A stretch of DNA of 64,000 nucleotides from Aurantimicrobium minutum (GCF_029893825.1 NZ_JARXXV010000001.1:1302001-1366000); one strand, 5' to 3'; positions 1 through 10,400 are shown, counted from the first letter of the stretch. Program-made: numbers and translations. Notes: generated by a model not told the origin, from the letters alone.

Positions 1-546
1 CCCTCAGCTGACGACATGATTCAGCCCTCGAGCGTTGACGTTCGCATCGACCGGTACTTCCGTCTCTTCGACAACCACAAGTACCCCTACATCGACCCTG
101 CTGAAGACCAGCCTGACCTCACTCGCTTGATCGAGGTCGACCCTAACGAGCCTTTCATCCTGCACCCTGGCGAGTTTGTTCTTGGTGCAACCTACGAGCA
201 GGTAACTCTGCCTGACGATATTGCAGCTCGCCTCGAAGGTAAGAGCTCTCTTGGCCGTTTGGGTCTGGTGACCCACTCCACCGCGGGCTTTATTGACCCA
301 GGTTTCTCCGGTCACATCACTCTCGAGCTTTCCAACATGGCAACCCTGCCCATCAAGCTGTGGCCAGGCATGAAGATTGGCCAGCTCTGCTTCTTCAAGC
401 TCACCTCTCCTGCAGAGAAGCCTTATGGTTCGGCAGAGTACAAGTCCCGCTACCACGGTCAGCGTGGTCCCACGGCTTCACGCTCGTTCCTCAACTTCCA
501 CCGCACTGATGTCAGTGCAACGGATGCCGGAGCTATCGGCGGCTAA
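1..546 (+). CDS. dcd: dCTP deaminase, 5'-truncated by the window edge
   Basis: Deaminates dCTP on the way to dUMP. The reading frame is open from base 1 (PSADD precedes the first in-frame Met at 16), and the family normally has about 20-25 more N-terminal residues, so the true start lies upstream of the window. The signature [13 protein letters not shown] is followed by [20 protein letters not shown], which carries the catalytic Glu. This STAGF form, rather than the E. coli-like one, is what I know from the bifunctional dCTP deaminase/dUTPase of mycobacteria, so direct dCTP-to-dUMP conversion is likely (inference). The C-terminal segment QGQRGP with SRS matches the nucleotide-closing tail. 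The downstream TetR gene starts inside or just after its 3' end. Confidence 0.95.
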   Translation, partial: PSADDMIQPSSVDVRIDRYFRLFDNHKYPYIDPAEDQPDLTRLIEVDPNEPFILHPGEFVLGATYEQVTLPDDIAARLEGKSSLGRLGLVTHSTAGFIDPGFSGHITLELSNMATLPIKLWPGMKIGQLCFFKLTSPAEKPYGSAEYKSRYHGQRGPTASRSFLNFHRTDVSATDAGAIGG

Positions 547-1234
547 TTTGGGGAAACCCGTCACCTCAAAGTCCGAAAACACTCGTAACCGCATTCTTGA
601 TGCGGCTATTGAGGCGTTTGCAGGAAACGAAGTGGATTCTGTCTCCATCGTGGATATTGCCTCACGAGCTGGAATCACGAGCCAGGGAATTTATCGCTAC
701 TTCCCGAACAAATATGAGCTATTTCTTGCCGCGGTTGAAAAGGACTACAGCGAGTTATTCGATTCCGTAATCACAAGGTTGACTCTCCACCCAGCACCTT
801 TTCTTTCCGGAGAAATTTGGCGACAAATTCTTCTGGAGGCACCTGAGCATCCCCTAGCTGTAAAGGAAGTGGCAGGACGTGACCCGCAGGTTCTTGATCG
901 GGTGAACAACAGTGAGCATGCCTTGACGCTTATTGAAGCTCTGAAATGCGAAATAGCTCACGCAATTTCTGAAAAATTTCTTCGCCAAGATTTAGACCCC
1001 ATCATTCAAGCCGAAGCAACGGGTTTCATCATGCTCAACATATCCATTCCCATGGCCTTTGCTGGGAAATTTAATTCCCCCGAATGGTTTGCCATGGCAG
1101 GAACCCAACTTGCAGCCTGGTTTTATCCTCTTCCAAATTTTCAAGACCCATCAGTCGCGAAAGTATTTGAGGAGAAAATCATTTCTCTGGGCCCTAATGC
1201 CGTATTAAAAAATTACAAAAACAGAAATATGTAA
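524..1234 (+). CDS. TetR/AcrR-family transcriptional regulator
   Basis: N-terminal TetR DNA-binding domain: ILDAAIEAF begins helix 1, and [18 protein letters not shown] is the recognition helix plus the usual YxYFxxK turn. The rest is a variable ligand-binding domain with no ligand indicated. The frame is open far into dcd, but residues before the HTH are dcd antisense-of-frame noise. The real start is ATG 524, overlapping dcd by 23 nt, or TTG 548, just after the dcd stop; neither has a strong Shine-Dalgarno sequence. The product is 236 or 228 residues. Codon use becomes more A/T-rich than in dcd toward the 3' end. It sits before a LuxR-type gene and the carotenoid cluster, so control of either is possible but unproven. 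Confidence 0.85.
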   Translation: MPELSAANLGKPVTSKSENTRNRILDAAIEAFAGNEVDSVSIVDIASRAGITSQGIYRYFPNKYELFLAAVEKDYSELFDSVITRLTLHPAPFLSGEIWRQILLEAPEHPLAVKEVAGRDPQVLDRVNNSEHALTLIEALKCEIAHAISEKFLRQDLDPIIQAEATGFIMLNISIPMAFAGKFNSPEWFAMAGTQLAAWFYPLPNFQDPSVAKVFEEKIISLGPNAVLKNYKNRNM

Positions 1235-1271
1235 CTAATATTGTGATGTACGCGTCGAAAACAAGGACATC

Positions 1272-1550
1272 ATGATTAACTCATCCTCCGTGAATATCGG
1301 TGCTGTTCCGACCCGTTACGGCTTTCCTCACACATCACCAGTTGAGCAGCTCACTCGTCGCCAATACCAAATACTTCGTGCCTTAGCGGTGGGTCAAAGC
1401 AATAAATCCATAGCCGCTGAATTAGGTATCACCGAGAACACAGTCAGCAATCATTTGCTTGTCATCTACAAAATCCTTCAGATATCTGAAGAAACAAATC
1501 AGCGAGTCATGGCGGCGCTGGTATTTCACCGGCTGGCAGGCAACGAGTAA
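1272..1550 (+). CDS. Stand-alone LuxR/GerE-type helix-turn-helix protein
   Basis: A 92-residue protein that is almost only a LuxR C-terminal DNA-binding domain: LTRRQYQILRALAVGQSNKS is helices 1-2, ELGITENTVSNHL the HTH, and the rest the dimerisation helix. There is no receiver or autoinducer domain, and the first 25 residues show no fold I recognise. AAGGA lies 6 nt before ATG 1272. Its stop (1548-1550) directly abuts the stop of convergent idi (1551-1553), so no terminator fits between them. Position beside idi/crtE suggests a role in carotenoid control (inference); it could equally act elsewhere as a single-domain LuxR regulator. Confidence 0.8.
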   Translation: MINSSSVNIGAVPTRYGFPHTSPVEQLTRRQYQILRALAVGQSNKSIAAELGITENTVSNHLLVIYKILQISEETNQRVMAALVFHRLAGNE

Positions 1551-2096
1551 TTAGCCCGCCGGGGAAAGATATCCAGCAACAGCCAATCGAGGCAGCTGCA
1601 GGGTGAGCCACGGGCTGAACGCAAAAGCTGATTTTTCGACAGCGGCTAGCAGTCCCGAAGGATCGGCCCAGGCATACTCGGCAACCTCTGAAGGGTTAGG
1701 AACTGGTTCCTCATCCACGATGGCGATATAGACGGGGCAAATTTCATTCTCGACAATTCCGGACGCATCTACTGCGCGATAACGGAAGTCCGGTAGCGCA
1801 CTCTTCACAGATGCCAGCTTGAGTCCGAGCTCTTGCTCTGCTCTGCGGTGGATGGCATCAACAAAGTCTTCCCCAGGGCCTGGGTGGCCACAGAAAGAGT
1901 TTGTCCACACACCAGGCCAGGTCTTTTTCTCCAGTGCACGTCGAGTGACAAGAATCTGTCCGTCACGGTTGAACACGTGACAGGAGAAGGCGAGGTGGAG
2001 GTGAGTGTCTTCGGTGTGGACGGTCGCCTTATCTGCAGTGCCGATTGGGGAGCCATCTTCAGACAAGAGCACAACCAGTTCACGGGAATCGCTCAT
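1551..2096 (-). CDS. idi: Isopentenyl-diphosphate delta-isomerase, type 1
   Basis: Interconverts IPP and DMAPP, supplying both C5 units for the carotenoid genes that diverge from it. The 181-residue Nudix-fold protein has the catalytic Cys in TNSFCGHP (about C69), the Nudix-like segment AIHRRAEQELG, and the metal-binding/catalytic acids in VENEICPVY (about E116/E118). It starts at ATG 2096, 34 nt from the crtE start, so the two genes share a very short divergent promoter region. The length agrees with bacterial type 1 enzymes. Confidence 0.95.
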   Translation of the reverse strand: MSDSRELVVLLSEDGSPIGTADKATVHTEDTHLHLAFSCHVFNRDGQILVTRRALEKKTWPGVWTNSFCGHPGPGEDFVDAIHRRAEQELGLKLASVKSALPDFRYRAVDASGIVENEICPVYIAIVDEEPVPNPSEVAEYAWADPSGLLAAVEKSAFAFSPWLTLQLPRLAVAGYLSPAG

Positions 2097-2118
2097 GTTT
2101 TGCTCCTGCCTTGTCAGT

Positions 2119-2124
2119 TAGTCT
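2119..2124 (+). promoter_or_regulatory. -10 element of crtE (leaderless)
   Basis: TAGTCT is followed by 6 nt (gggatg) and then GTG 2131. Transcription would begin on or next to the start codon. This favours GTG 2131 over ATG 2128 or ATG 2158 as the translation start. No consensus -35 is evident. Confidence 0.55.
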
Positions 2125-2130
2125 GGGATG

Positions 2131-3201
2131 GTGAGTGTTCCAAGTCAAGAAACCGAAATGACGCGCCATCTTGCGCTCGTAGAAGAGGTTCTTGAGCACT
2201 TCTTTAGCCTATCCACTGAACGTGCTGCTGTATTAGCGCCAGCCTATGAAGCGCTATGGAAGACCCTGCGCTCAAACACCGCCGGTGGGAAGCGTTTCCG
2301 CCCGCAGATGGTGATGACCGCCTACACCTCACTGGGTGGATCTGACCTTCGCTCTGCAGCTCATGTGGGGGCATCTTTCGAACTCCTCCACACCGCGCTC
2401 ATCGTTCATGACGATGTAGTGGACCGTGACTTTGTCCGCCGTGGAATCCCAAATGTCTCCGGAAGTTATCGTGATGTGGCACAAACTGCCGGGTTATCTC
2501 TTCCGACAGCTGAACATCGAGGAATGTCGGTAGCTGTCATTGCCGGCGACTTGGCACTGACCGGTTCCTTCCGTTTGATGGAGCGAGCCACAGCGAACCC
2601 AGCTATCCGTGATGCCCTGGTTGAACTGCTCGATCGTGCAGTGTTTGACTCTGCAGCCGGCGAACTCATTGATGTGGACTTCTCGCTCTATGCCGGAATG
2701 CCCAGCATCGAAGAAATCGTTCACATGGAGCGACTCAAAACCGCTGTCTATTCTTTTGAAGCACCCCTGCAAGCAGGAGCAATCCTTGCCGGTGCTAGTG
2801 ACGACGTCATAACTGCACTGGGCGAATTTGGTCGCAACATTGGTATTGCCTACCAAATCGTGGATGACCTGTTAGGTGTCTTCGGTAATGAAGCCTCCAC
2901 AGGAAAGACCACATTGGGCGACCTTCGTGAAGGAAAACGTACTGCCCTCATTGCCTTCGCATCTCAGACATTAGAGTGGAGCTCTATTGCTCACCTCGTC
3001 GGGGACAGCACCCTCTCGGATTCTGAGGCGGCCACCGTGCGAGAAGTGCTTGAACGCACTGGCGCGAAGAAGTACACCCAGCGACTCGCTTCGGACTACG
3101 CCGACGAAGCTGTCGCTGCTCTTCATGGGGCGGGAGTGCCTCAGCAACTCACCGACCAACTCACCCCACTTGTTTCTGCTGTCGTGGAGCGCGTGCGATG
3201 A
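2131..3201 (+). CDS. crtE: Geranylgeranyl diphosphate synthase
   Basis: Trans-isoprenyl diphosphate synthase that condenses IPP units to GGPP, the C20 precursor of phytoene. The first aspartate-rich motif HDDVVDRD is at about 93-100 and the second, DDLLG, at about 245-249, with GKTT and GKRTALI in the usual places after it. At 356 residues it has the normal family length. Start codons ATG 2128, GTG 2131 and ATG 2158 are all possible; I chose GTG 2131 because a TAnnnT hexamer lies exactly 6 nt before it. It is the first gene of the crt operon, and its stop overlaps the crtB start as ATGA. Confidence 0.92.
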   Translation: MSVPSQETEMTRHLALVEEVLEHFFSLSTERAAVLAPAYEALWKTLRSNTAGGKRFRPQMVMTAYTSLGGSDLRSAAHVGASFELLHTALIVHDDVVDRDFVRRGIPNVSGSYRDVAQTAGLSLPTAEHRGMSVAVIAGDLALTGSFRLMERATANPAIRDALVELLDRAVFDSAAGELIDVDFSLYAGMPSIEEIVHMERLKTAVYSFEAPLQAGAILAGASDDVITALGEFGRNIGIAYQIVDDLLGVFGNEASTGKTTLGDLREGKRTALIAFASQTLEWSSIAHLVGDSTLSDSEAATVREVLERTGAKKYTQRLASDYADEAVAALHGAGVPQQLTDQLTPLVSAVVERVR

Positions 3202-4112
3202 ATAATTCCAAGCTGACACAAGATGCCTCTGTGCCGGTCAGCGAACAGCCCACCAGACAGAGTGCGCTTTATGACAAAGTTGCTGAACAAACCGCGAGCA
3301 TGATCATTCGTGAGTACTCAACCTCCTTCGGCATGGCCGCGAAACTCCTGGGCTCTGGTGTTCGTCAAGACGTGGAGAACATTTATGGTCTCGTTCGCTT
3401 GGCAGATGAAATCGTTGATGGTGTTGCGGCATATGCCGGCGTTGACGAGAAAGAGATTCGTCGCCTGCTGGACGAATTAGAGCAGGAAACCGAAGCAGCG
3501 ATGAAGCGCGGATATAGCACCAACTTGGTGGTTCATGCTTTTGCCCTCACTGCGCGCAGGACCGGAATCACCCCTGAACTCACCAGGCCTTTCTTCACCT
3601 CCATGCGCGTGGACATCACCCGCGTCACCCACACCCAGAAAAGTTTTGAAGACTACGTCTATGGTTCTGCCGAGGTGGTGGGTCTGATGTGTTTGAAAGC
3701 ATTCTTGGTGGGCAAAGACCTCACCCCTGAAGAGAATGACACTTTTGTCACCGGCGCTAGAAAGCTCGGTGCTGCATTTCAAAAGGTGAATTTCTTGCGC
3801 GATCTTTCTGCTGATGTGGATGAACTAGGCCGTAGTTATTTCCCCGGCATCAACATCGCCACCTTCACTGAAGAACAGAAGATGGTTCTAGTTGCTGACA
3901 TCGATGCAGACCTCGCTGTTTCTGGTGCCATCGTTCCGCTGCTGCCCAGTTCTAGCCGCAAGGCTGTTGCTCTGGCACAGAATCTCTTTGCCGAGCTCAA
4001 CCGCCGAATTGAACGCACGCCAGCTGCTGAACTCAAGCACACACGGGTGAGTGTTCCAACCTTTGTGAAAGCACGTATTGCCCTGGCAGTACTGATGGGA
4101 AAAACCTCATGA
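3198..4112 (+). CDS. crtB: Phytoene synthase
   Basis: Head-to-head condensation of two GGPP to 15-cis-phytoene. The squalene/phytoene synthase family is shown by the early segment EYSTSFGMA, the first Asp-rich motif DEIVDG (about 70-75), and the second, DLSADVDELGRSYFP (about 201-215). The protein has 304 residues, which is typical. It begins in an ATGA overlap with crtE and ends in an ATGA overlap with crtI, indicating translational coupling in one operon. Confidence 0.95.
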   Translation: MNNSKLTQDASVPVSEQPTRQSALYDKVAEQTASMIIREYSTSFGMAAKLLGSGVRQDVENIYGLVRLADEIVDGVAAYAGVDEKEIRRLLDELEQETEAAMKRGYSTNLVVHAFALTARRTGITPELTRPFFTSMRVDITRVTHTQKSFEDYVYGSAEVVGLMCLKAFLVGKDLTPEENDTFVTGARKLGAAFQKVNFLRDLSADVDELGRSYFPGINIATFTEEQKMVLVADIDADLAVSGAIVPLLPSSSRKAVALAQNLFAELNRRIERTPAAELKHTRVSVPTFVKARIALAVLMGKTS

Positions 4113-5722
4113 CCAAATCTGTTGTCATCATCGGTGGCGGTATCGCCGGACTTGCTTCGGCAGCGCTCCTTGCTCGCGATGGGTATCAGGTCACCCTGCT
4201 GGAGAAGCACAAAGAAGTAGGTGGTCGTGCAGGAACGTGGGAGAAAGACGGCTTCCGTTTCGACACCGGCCCTTCCTGGTATCTCATGCCTGAAGTGTTT
4301 GACCACTTCTATAAGCTCATGGGCACCTCGAGTAAAGAGCAGCTTTCACTATCCAAACTGAACCCTGGATACCGTGTCCTCTTCGAAGAAGACGGTGTCT
4401 ATCCAGCACGCCCCGTGGATGTGTTGGACAACCGTGAAGACAACCTCGAACTCTTTGAGACACTCGAACCTGGCTCTCGCCCCGCGATGGAGCGCTATCT
4501 GGACTCTGCCAAAGACACCTATGAGATGGCCAAGAAGCGCTTCCTCTACACCAGCTTTGAAAAGTATGGGCCTCTCATGCGAGCTGATGTTCTGCGCAGA
4601 ACCCCCAAGCTGGCCAAGCTCCTGCAGGAGTCTCTGCATAAGTTCGCTTCACGTCACGTGAGCGATCCTCGCCTGCAGCAGATACTGGGATACCCCGCAG
4701 TGTTCTTAGGCTCGAGCCCCTTCATTACTCCGTCGATGTATCACTTAATGAGCTACCTCGACCTCGAAGATGGTGTGCTGTATGCGCAGGGCGGTTTCAA
4801 CCGCGTGATTGAAAGCATTCGCGATATTGCGCTAGCTGAAGGTGTGAAGATCATCACCGAAGCGAATGTGAGCAAGATTCTCACGGTGGTAAACCCTGCT
4901 GGCCACAAGACCAAGGCAAAGGCTGCCGGTGTTGAATACACCAAGGGCAAGTCGAAGTCGGTCACAACCTTGTCTGCAGACATCGTGGTCTCGGCTGCCG
5001 ACCTGCACTTCACCGAGACGCAGCTTCTTCCAGAACCCTTGCAAACCTATGGCGAAAGCTATTGGGAGAAGAAGGTCTCTGGCCCCAGTGCAGTTCTTGT
5101 GTATTTAGGCGTCAAGGGTGATATCCCCGAGCTTGAGCACCACACCCTCTTCTTCACGAACGACTGGGACGCGGACTTCAAGAAAATCTTTGGCGAGGAC
5201 ACCTCTGTGCCCACGCCAGCCAATATCTATGTCTGCAAGCCCAGTGCAACAGATGCTTCTGTCGCGCCACAGGGCGACACAAACCTGTTTATCTTGGTGC
5301 CCATCCCCGCAGATGTTTCCATCGGTAAGGGTGGAGTTGATGGCAAGGGAAGCAAGCAGGTTGAAGACATTGCCAACAGCGCAATTACTCAGATTGCGCA
5401 GTGGACTGGTGTGCCAGACCTTGCCCAGCGCATCACCGTTCGCCGCACTGTTGGGCCAGCTGACTTCGCTCACGATCTCAACTCGTGGAAGGGTGGAGCC
5501 CTGGGCCCCAGCCACATCCTCTCCCAGAGTGCGTTCTTCCGTTCGGGAAATATCTCCAAAAAGGTTTCAGATCTTTACTACACCGGTGGAACAACCATTC
5601 CCGGAATCGGTCTGCCGATGTGCTTGATCAGTGCCGAGATCTTGGTCAAGCGCTTGCGCGGTGACACCACAACTGAGCCACTTCCAGAACCTCTCTTCCC
5701 CACGGTCGACAAGACTGCCTAG
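4109..5722 (+). CDS. crtI: Phytoene desaturase (lycopene-forming type)
   Basis: FAD-dependent desaturase that converts phytoene to lycopene. The N-terminal dinucleotide-binding motif VVIIGGGIAGLASAALLA (about 4-21) is followed by the conserved VGGRAGTW and FDTGPSWYLMP. The C-terminal signature YTGGTTIPGIGLPMC corresponds to the bacterial phytoene dehydrogenase pattern. The length of 537 residues fits. It overlaps crtB by 4 nt and is followed after 5 nt by crtYe. The number of desaturation steps cannot be read from sequence; lycopene is inferred from the downstream elongase and cyclase genes. Confidence 0.94.
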   Translation: MTKSVVIIGGGIAGLASAALLARDGYQVTLLEKHKEVGGRAGTWEKDGFRFDTGPSWYLMPEVFDHFYKLMGTSSKEQLSLSKLNPGYRVLFEEDGVYPARPVDVLDNREDNLELFETLEPGSRPAMERYLDSAKDTYEMAKKRFLYTSFEKYGPLMRADVLRRTPKLAKLLQESLHKFASRHVSDPRLQQILGYPAVFLGSSPFITPSMYHLMSYLDLEDGVLYAQGGFNRVIESIRDIALAEGVKIITEANVSKILTVVNPAGHKTKAKAAGVEYTKGKSKSVTTLSADIVVSAADLHFTETQLLPEPLQTYGESYWEKKVSGPSAVLVYLGVKGDIPELEHHTLFFTNDWDADFKKIFGEDTSVPTPANIYVCKPSATDASVAPQGDTNLFILVPIPADVSIGKGGVDGKGSKQVEDIANSAITQIAQWTGVPDLAQRITVRRTVGPADFAHDLNSWKGGALGPSHILSQSAFFRSGNISKKVSDLYYTGGTTIPGIGLPMCLISAEILVKRLRGDTTTEPLPEPLFPTVDKTA

Positions 5723-5727
5723 AGCCG

Positions 5728-6060
5728 ATGAATTTTCTCTATCTTGCCGCGTTGCTGGTGTCTCTCACCGGCATGGTGATGCTGGATAGACGCTTCACTC
5801 TGTTCTTTTGGCACGACGCTCGCCGTGCAACAGTTGTGCTCACAACTGGAGTTGTGTTCTTCCTCATCTGGGATCTCACCGGCATCGATGCCGGAGTGTT
5901 CTTCCGAGGCGAAGGCCAGTGGATGACGGGCATTCAGCTGGCACCAGAGTTGCCACTTGAGGAAGTGTTCTTCCTCACTCTGCTGTGTTACATGACCATG
6001 AATGTGTTTGTGGCGGTTGGCAGAGCAGTCACCAAAGCTTCCTCCGAGGAGGTGAAGTAG
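5728..6060 (+). CDS. crtYe: C50 carotenoid epsilon-cyclase subunit CrtYe-like
   Basis: A 110-residue protein with three hydrophobic segments (about 3-20, 34-52, 76-98) and the lycopene-cyclase-type segment PELPLEEVFF, whose paired acidic residues are typical of the heterodimeric CrtYc/d and CrtYe/f family. Together with the next gene it should form the membrane heterodimer that closes the rings of the C50 acyclic carotenoid made by CrtEb. Which ring type is formed cannot be decided from sequence. ATG 5728 lies 5 nt after the crtI stop. An alternative name in related species is lbtB or crtYg. Confidence 0.85.
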   Translation: MNFLYLAALLVSLTGMVMLDRRFTLFFWHDARRATVVLTTGVVFFLIWDLTGIDAGVFFRGEGQWMTGIQLAPELPLEEVFFLTLLCYMTMNVFVAVGRAVTKASSEEVK

Positions 6061-6384
6061 GTGACCTATTCTCTTCTGAACACCATCTTCTTAGGGTTGG
6101 CAGTCTGGTTTGCGGTTATTGCGGCCGTGGTCAATAGCAAGCGTGGCGTGAAGGTGACTAGGTCACTGCTATGGACATTCGGGATCACGCTTGCTGTGAT
6201 GTTGCTCACTACCGCTGTCTTCGACAATGTGATTATTGGAGTCGGACTGGTCGCCTATGACCCCAGCACACTGATGGGTGCTTTCATCGGGCTTGCACCT
6301 CTGGAAGACTTTGATTACACCATCGCGGCAGTGATTATCTTGCCGGCTCTGTGGACATTGCTCGGTACAAGGAAGAAGAGATGA
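6061..6384 (+). CDS. crtYf: C50 carotenoid cyclase subunit CrtYf-like
   Basis: Second half of the heterodimeric carotenoid cyclase: 107 residues, three predicted membrane helices (about 4-22, 34-54, 82-101) and the acidic signature GLAPLEDFDY. It starts with GTG at 6061, immediately after the crtYe stop (6058-6060), and overlaps the crtEb start as ATGA. The pair YeYf or YgYh acting on flavuxanthin-type substrates is established for Corynebacterium and Micrococcus; assignment here rests on gene order plus the PLEDF motif. Confidence 0.83.
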   Translation: MTYSLLNTIFLGLAVWFAVIAAVVNSKRGVKVTRSLLWTFGITLAVMLLTTAVFDNVIIGVGLVAYDPSTLMGAFIGLAPLEDFDYTIAAVIILPALWTLLGTRKKR

Positions 6385-7262
6385 ACACACTCAAGCAGCT
6401 CTTTGTCTCGTCCAGGCCACTGTCGTGGATCAACACTGCTTTCCCTTTCGCGGCCGCGTATCTGATGACCACACGTCAGGTTGACCTCACCTTCATCCTG
6501 GGCACCATCTTCTTCCTCATTCCTTACAACCTGGCAATGTATGGAATCAACGATGTGTTCGACTACGAGTCAGACATGCGCAACCCGCGCAAAGGTGGTG
6601 TGGAGGGCGCGGTCTTAGACCGCAGTCTCCACAAGGTCACCCTGTGGGCAGTTGTCATCACGAACGTTCCGTTCCTGATTTATTTGGTAGCTATCGGTAA
6701 TGCCGGCGCCAACATCACCTTGGCTGTCAGCATGTTTGCTGTTGTTGCCTATTCGATGAAGGGCTTGCGCTTCAAAGAGATCCCTGTGTTGGACTCCCTC
6801 ACCAGCAGCACTCACTTCGTGAGCCCTGCTGTGTATGGCGTTATTCTTGCCGGTGCGACCTTCACCCCGGCACTGTGGTTGATTCTTAACGCATTCTTCT
6901 TGTGGGGAATGGCGTCGCATGCTTTTGGCGCTGTGCAAGACATTCAGGCAGACCGCGAAGGCGGGCTGAAATCCATCGCCACCGCTTTTGGAGCAGCATG
7001 GACCGCTCGCTTCGCTCTGGTTTGCTACGCGCTTGCTGGTGTTCTGATTCTGTGCGGTGCGTTCTTTGCTGAACCAACCTGGCCGTTCTGGGTAGCTTCC
7101 GTTACCGCCGTTCCTTACATCCTGATGGTCTGGCCGTTTAGGAATCTCAGTGACGCAGATTGTGAGCAAGCCAATCGGGGCTGGAAGAAATTCCTCGGGA
7201 TTAACTTCTTTGCTGGCTTCATTGTCACCATGTTGCTGATCTTCACCTGGTTACACGGCTAA
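6381..7262 (+). CDS. crtEb: Lycopene elongase, UbiA prenyltransferase family
   Basis: Adds two C5 units (from DMAPP) to the ends of lycopene, giving C50 carotenoids. The UbiA fold is visible as about eight hydrophobic helices in 293 residues, with the two Mg-diphosphate motifs NDVFDYESD (first loop) and DIQADREGG (second loop). The frame is open upstream to 6351, but ATG 6381 in the ATGA overlap with crtYf is the natural start. It is the last crt gene. Downstream (about 7282-7303) is only a weak imperfect hairpin without a T run. The whole set resembles the decaprenoxanthin/sarcinaxanthin clusters. Confidence 0.9.
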   Translation: MNTLKQLFVSSRPLSWINTAFPFAAAYLMTTRQVDLTFILGTIFFLIPYNLAMYGINDVFDYESDMRNPRKGGVEGAVLDRSLHKVTLWAVVITNVPFLIYLVAIGNAGANITLAVSMFAVVAYSMKGLRFKEIPVLDSLTSSTHFVSPAVYGVILAGATFTPALWLILNAFFLWGMASHAFGAVQDIQADREGGLKSIATAFGAAWTARFALVCYALAGVLILCGAFFAEPTWPFWVASVTAVPYILMVWPFRNLSDADCEQANRGWKKFLGINFFAGFIVTMLLIFTWLHG

Positions 7263-7419
7263 CCAAAGTTATTCTCAGAAACCCTCACCGGAATCCGGAG
7301 GGGTACAAGGGTCGCAATTTTCATACTTTTCGTATACAGTGGGTAGTTTAGACAGGTGTTTTTCCCTATGAATTAAGGTTAAAACTCCTTACTTTTTCTT
7401 CTCCAAGGGGTACAACATC

Positions 7420-10400
7420 ATGAGAAATGCATCAATGTTGTTCCTCTGGCGTGGAATCAAGAGACGTTTCAATCTCCGTCGTTCAGTAGCGAAGAAAGCA
7501 GTTGCAGTACTGCTCACCGCCGCGTTTCTTTCCACCACTGCGTTTGCAGATTCAGCATTTGCTGTAGCTGGTTACCCCAACCCCAATAACAACGGAAGCG
7601 GAACTCAGGCATTTGCTCAAGGTTCCTACATCATTGATGCAGGTGCGGTTACGGGCTCGGCAACCAAGCAAACAATCGCTCAAGGCATCAAGCCTTATGG
7701 TTTGATCTACGCCTTGGTGAAGGCGAAGATCCCAGTTGAGTGGGCAATCGATCCCAATAAAGCACCAATCAGTCAGACCACCGGTAACTCTGCAGCTGAT
7801 TTTACGTTTGACTGTGATGGCAGTGGCACTACGTATGCAAACAAGGCATACAAATCTGGTGCTTTCATCATTCCTGAGGCATTCGCGGCACAAGCTCAGA
7901 GCATTGTCGCAACCTGGCGAACAAAAGGTGTCACTGTTGACGGCCCATGTACTCAGGACCCTGTTACACCTTTCCCCATTTTCGCGACTATTTCAGGTTG
8001 GCCACGCGCTGTCCTTGATGCACAAAATGGCTCTGTCGCTGCGACGTATTTTGCCAACGCTGAAATTCCAGCACCTACTGCGACTCTTGATCCAGCAAAC
8101 CCACCTGCGTACCGAACTGCTGCTCCCAGCCAGCTCACCGCCTGTGATGACATCTACATCATGCCTCACGCGGATCCCACCTATGCCACTCACAACGCTC
8201 TGATTCCATTCATTAAAGCTGGTGGATCTTTCTACGCGAGCTGTCACGCAGTGAGCGAAATTGAGAACATGGTTTTCCCTGCGGCGGGTTCCCAGGTTGC
8301 TGGTGCGACCGGAACAGCAGGTGCTTTTGCTATGAACCTGCTGGGTACTAGCGGACTGGTCAACTACGGTAGCCACCAAGCACAGGGTTCTGTTCCTTAC
8401 GCTTTCTACAAGTCACCCACCGACACTGCAGCACCCACGACCGATGCAGGCACTGCGATTGAATCAGTTCGCGCAGGCGACCCTATTGCACAATTCCTCG
8501 GTGTGACAGATGCTTCAACTCAAAACGGGTCTGAGCAGATTTACATTCCTAAGGCTGGATCAAAGTGGCGTTCCACCACTCAGATCATTTCTTACGACCC
8601 CACCCAGCCAGATGCAACGGCAACTAACAACGTAGGAACCGCGGCATCATTGCTCTACGGACCTGCCTATGGAAACACCAACTACGGCTGGGTCATGTAC
8701 CAGGGCGGCCACAGCGTCAACAAGGGTACTGTCGATGACGTCGCATCTCAGCGTGCCTTCTTCAACTTCTTGCTCCTCACCGCTGTTGACCGTCGTCTGA
8801 ACGGCAACGCCAGCACTTCACGTTCACCAATTGTTTCTGTTACCGAGCCTGCGGCGGGAACCGCAATCGCTGGAGGTAACACCGTTCCCGTTGCTGGTGC
8901 CGCAACGGGTGGATCAGGAAGCTACAACTACAAGTGGACTGCTGCGTGTTATGACACCAATGGCAATGCAGTAACAGGTGGCACGTTCTTTGACGCGACC
9001 AAGGCAAAAACAACCTTTACTGCTCCGGACGTAACAGGAAACGTCAACTGCAACATGACACTCACTGTCATCGACACCTGTGGTCGATTCAGTTTCGGCT
9101 ACTCCAGCGTGATCTACTCGCCTGAAGCAGATGTCACCGTTACCAAAACCGCTTCTCCCACCACAGCAAGTGTCAACGGAGACATTACCTACACGCTTGA
9201 AGTCAAGAACAACGGTAAAACCGCAGGAACTACAGCTGGCGATGGCAACGTTGCGACAAAGGTCACGCTTACTGACCCACTCCCCAGCGGTGTCACATTT
9301 GATTCAGTATCAGCTCCTGTCTATTCAGGAACAGCACCTTCTGGTGCGACGTGTACAGAACTCAATGGCACCGTAACCTGTGATCTTAAGTCGATGCAAG
9401 ACGAGCAAACAGCTACGGTGACGATTGTTGCCAAGGTTGCCTTGAGTGCTCGGGGCCAGACGCTCGACAACACTGCGAAAGTTACATCTTCCTCGGCAGA
9501 TTCGACCACAGGTAATAACAGTGCGACTGTTTCCACCGTAATTCGTAACTCTGGTATCGCAATTGACGTCACCACCAGCCCTGGTTATGCAGATCCCTCG
9601 GGAAGCAGCGTTACGTATACCTACACGGTGACAAATCCTGGCACGAGCGCGATCTCCAGCGTGGTGGTTAAAGATCAAAATGGAACACCCGCTAATACGG
9701 GTGACGACATCACGCTCACCACACACACTGGTGATACGGATGCTGATAACCAGCTCGATGTGAACGAAACCTGGGTTTACACCTCGACCCGTTCTGTTTC
9801 TTCGTCTACGAATGACGACAACACTGATTCATCCGCTACGACAAAGCAAACTAGCGGTGTTGCTTCAGGTAGTGACGGCTCAGCGACTGTTTCTAGCTCC
9901 GATGACGTTGTTGTCACCCTCGTCACGCCCCACATCACATTGAGCAAGACTCCTTCAAACCAGGTTGTTCAAGCTGGCAGCGATGCAAGCTTCACAATCA
10001 AGGTCACCAACGACAGTGATGGTCCTGCAACGATTACTAACATTGTTGTTTCTGACACTTTCACAACTGGTGGAACTCTGAACTGTCAGGCAGGGGCAAT
10101 GCCTTTCACTATTGCCTCACTCCAGAAGGATGAAGTGTGGCAGACGACGTGTAAAGTCGTGGCAATCACCGGAGGCGGAACAAACACCCTTTCTGCAACT
10201 GCCAATAACCCTTACAAGGGAACAGCAATGACGATTACGTCATCGGCCGTAAACATCACTTTGGGTACCCCAGCACTTCTTCTCTCCAAGCTTGTTTCAC
10301 CGGGTGGAGCTGTTTCGCCTGGCGACATCATCAACTACAAGCTCAGTGTCACAAACACTTCAGCGACCACTCAGACGGGTGTAGTTCTCACGGACCAGCT

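Noticed and set aside
377-523. N-terminal extension of the first TetR regulator
   Set aside because: The frame lies wholly inside dcd and codes a Ser-rich, family-unlike peptide; starts at 524 or 548 fit TetR length.
7282-7303. Terminator after crtEb
   Set aside because: Only two 4-bp stems interrupted by a mismatch, no T run; too weak to call.
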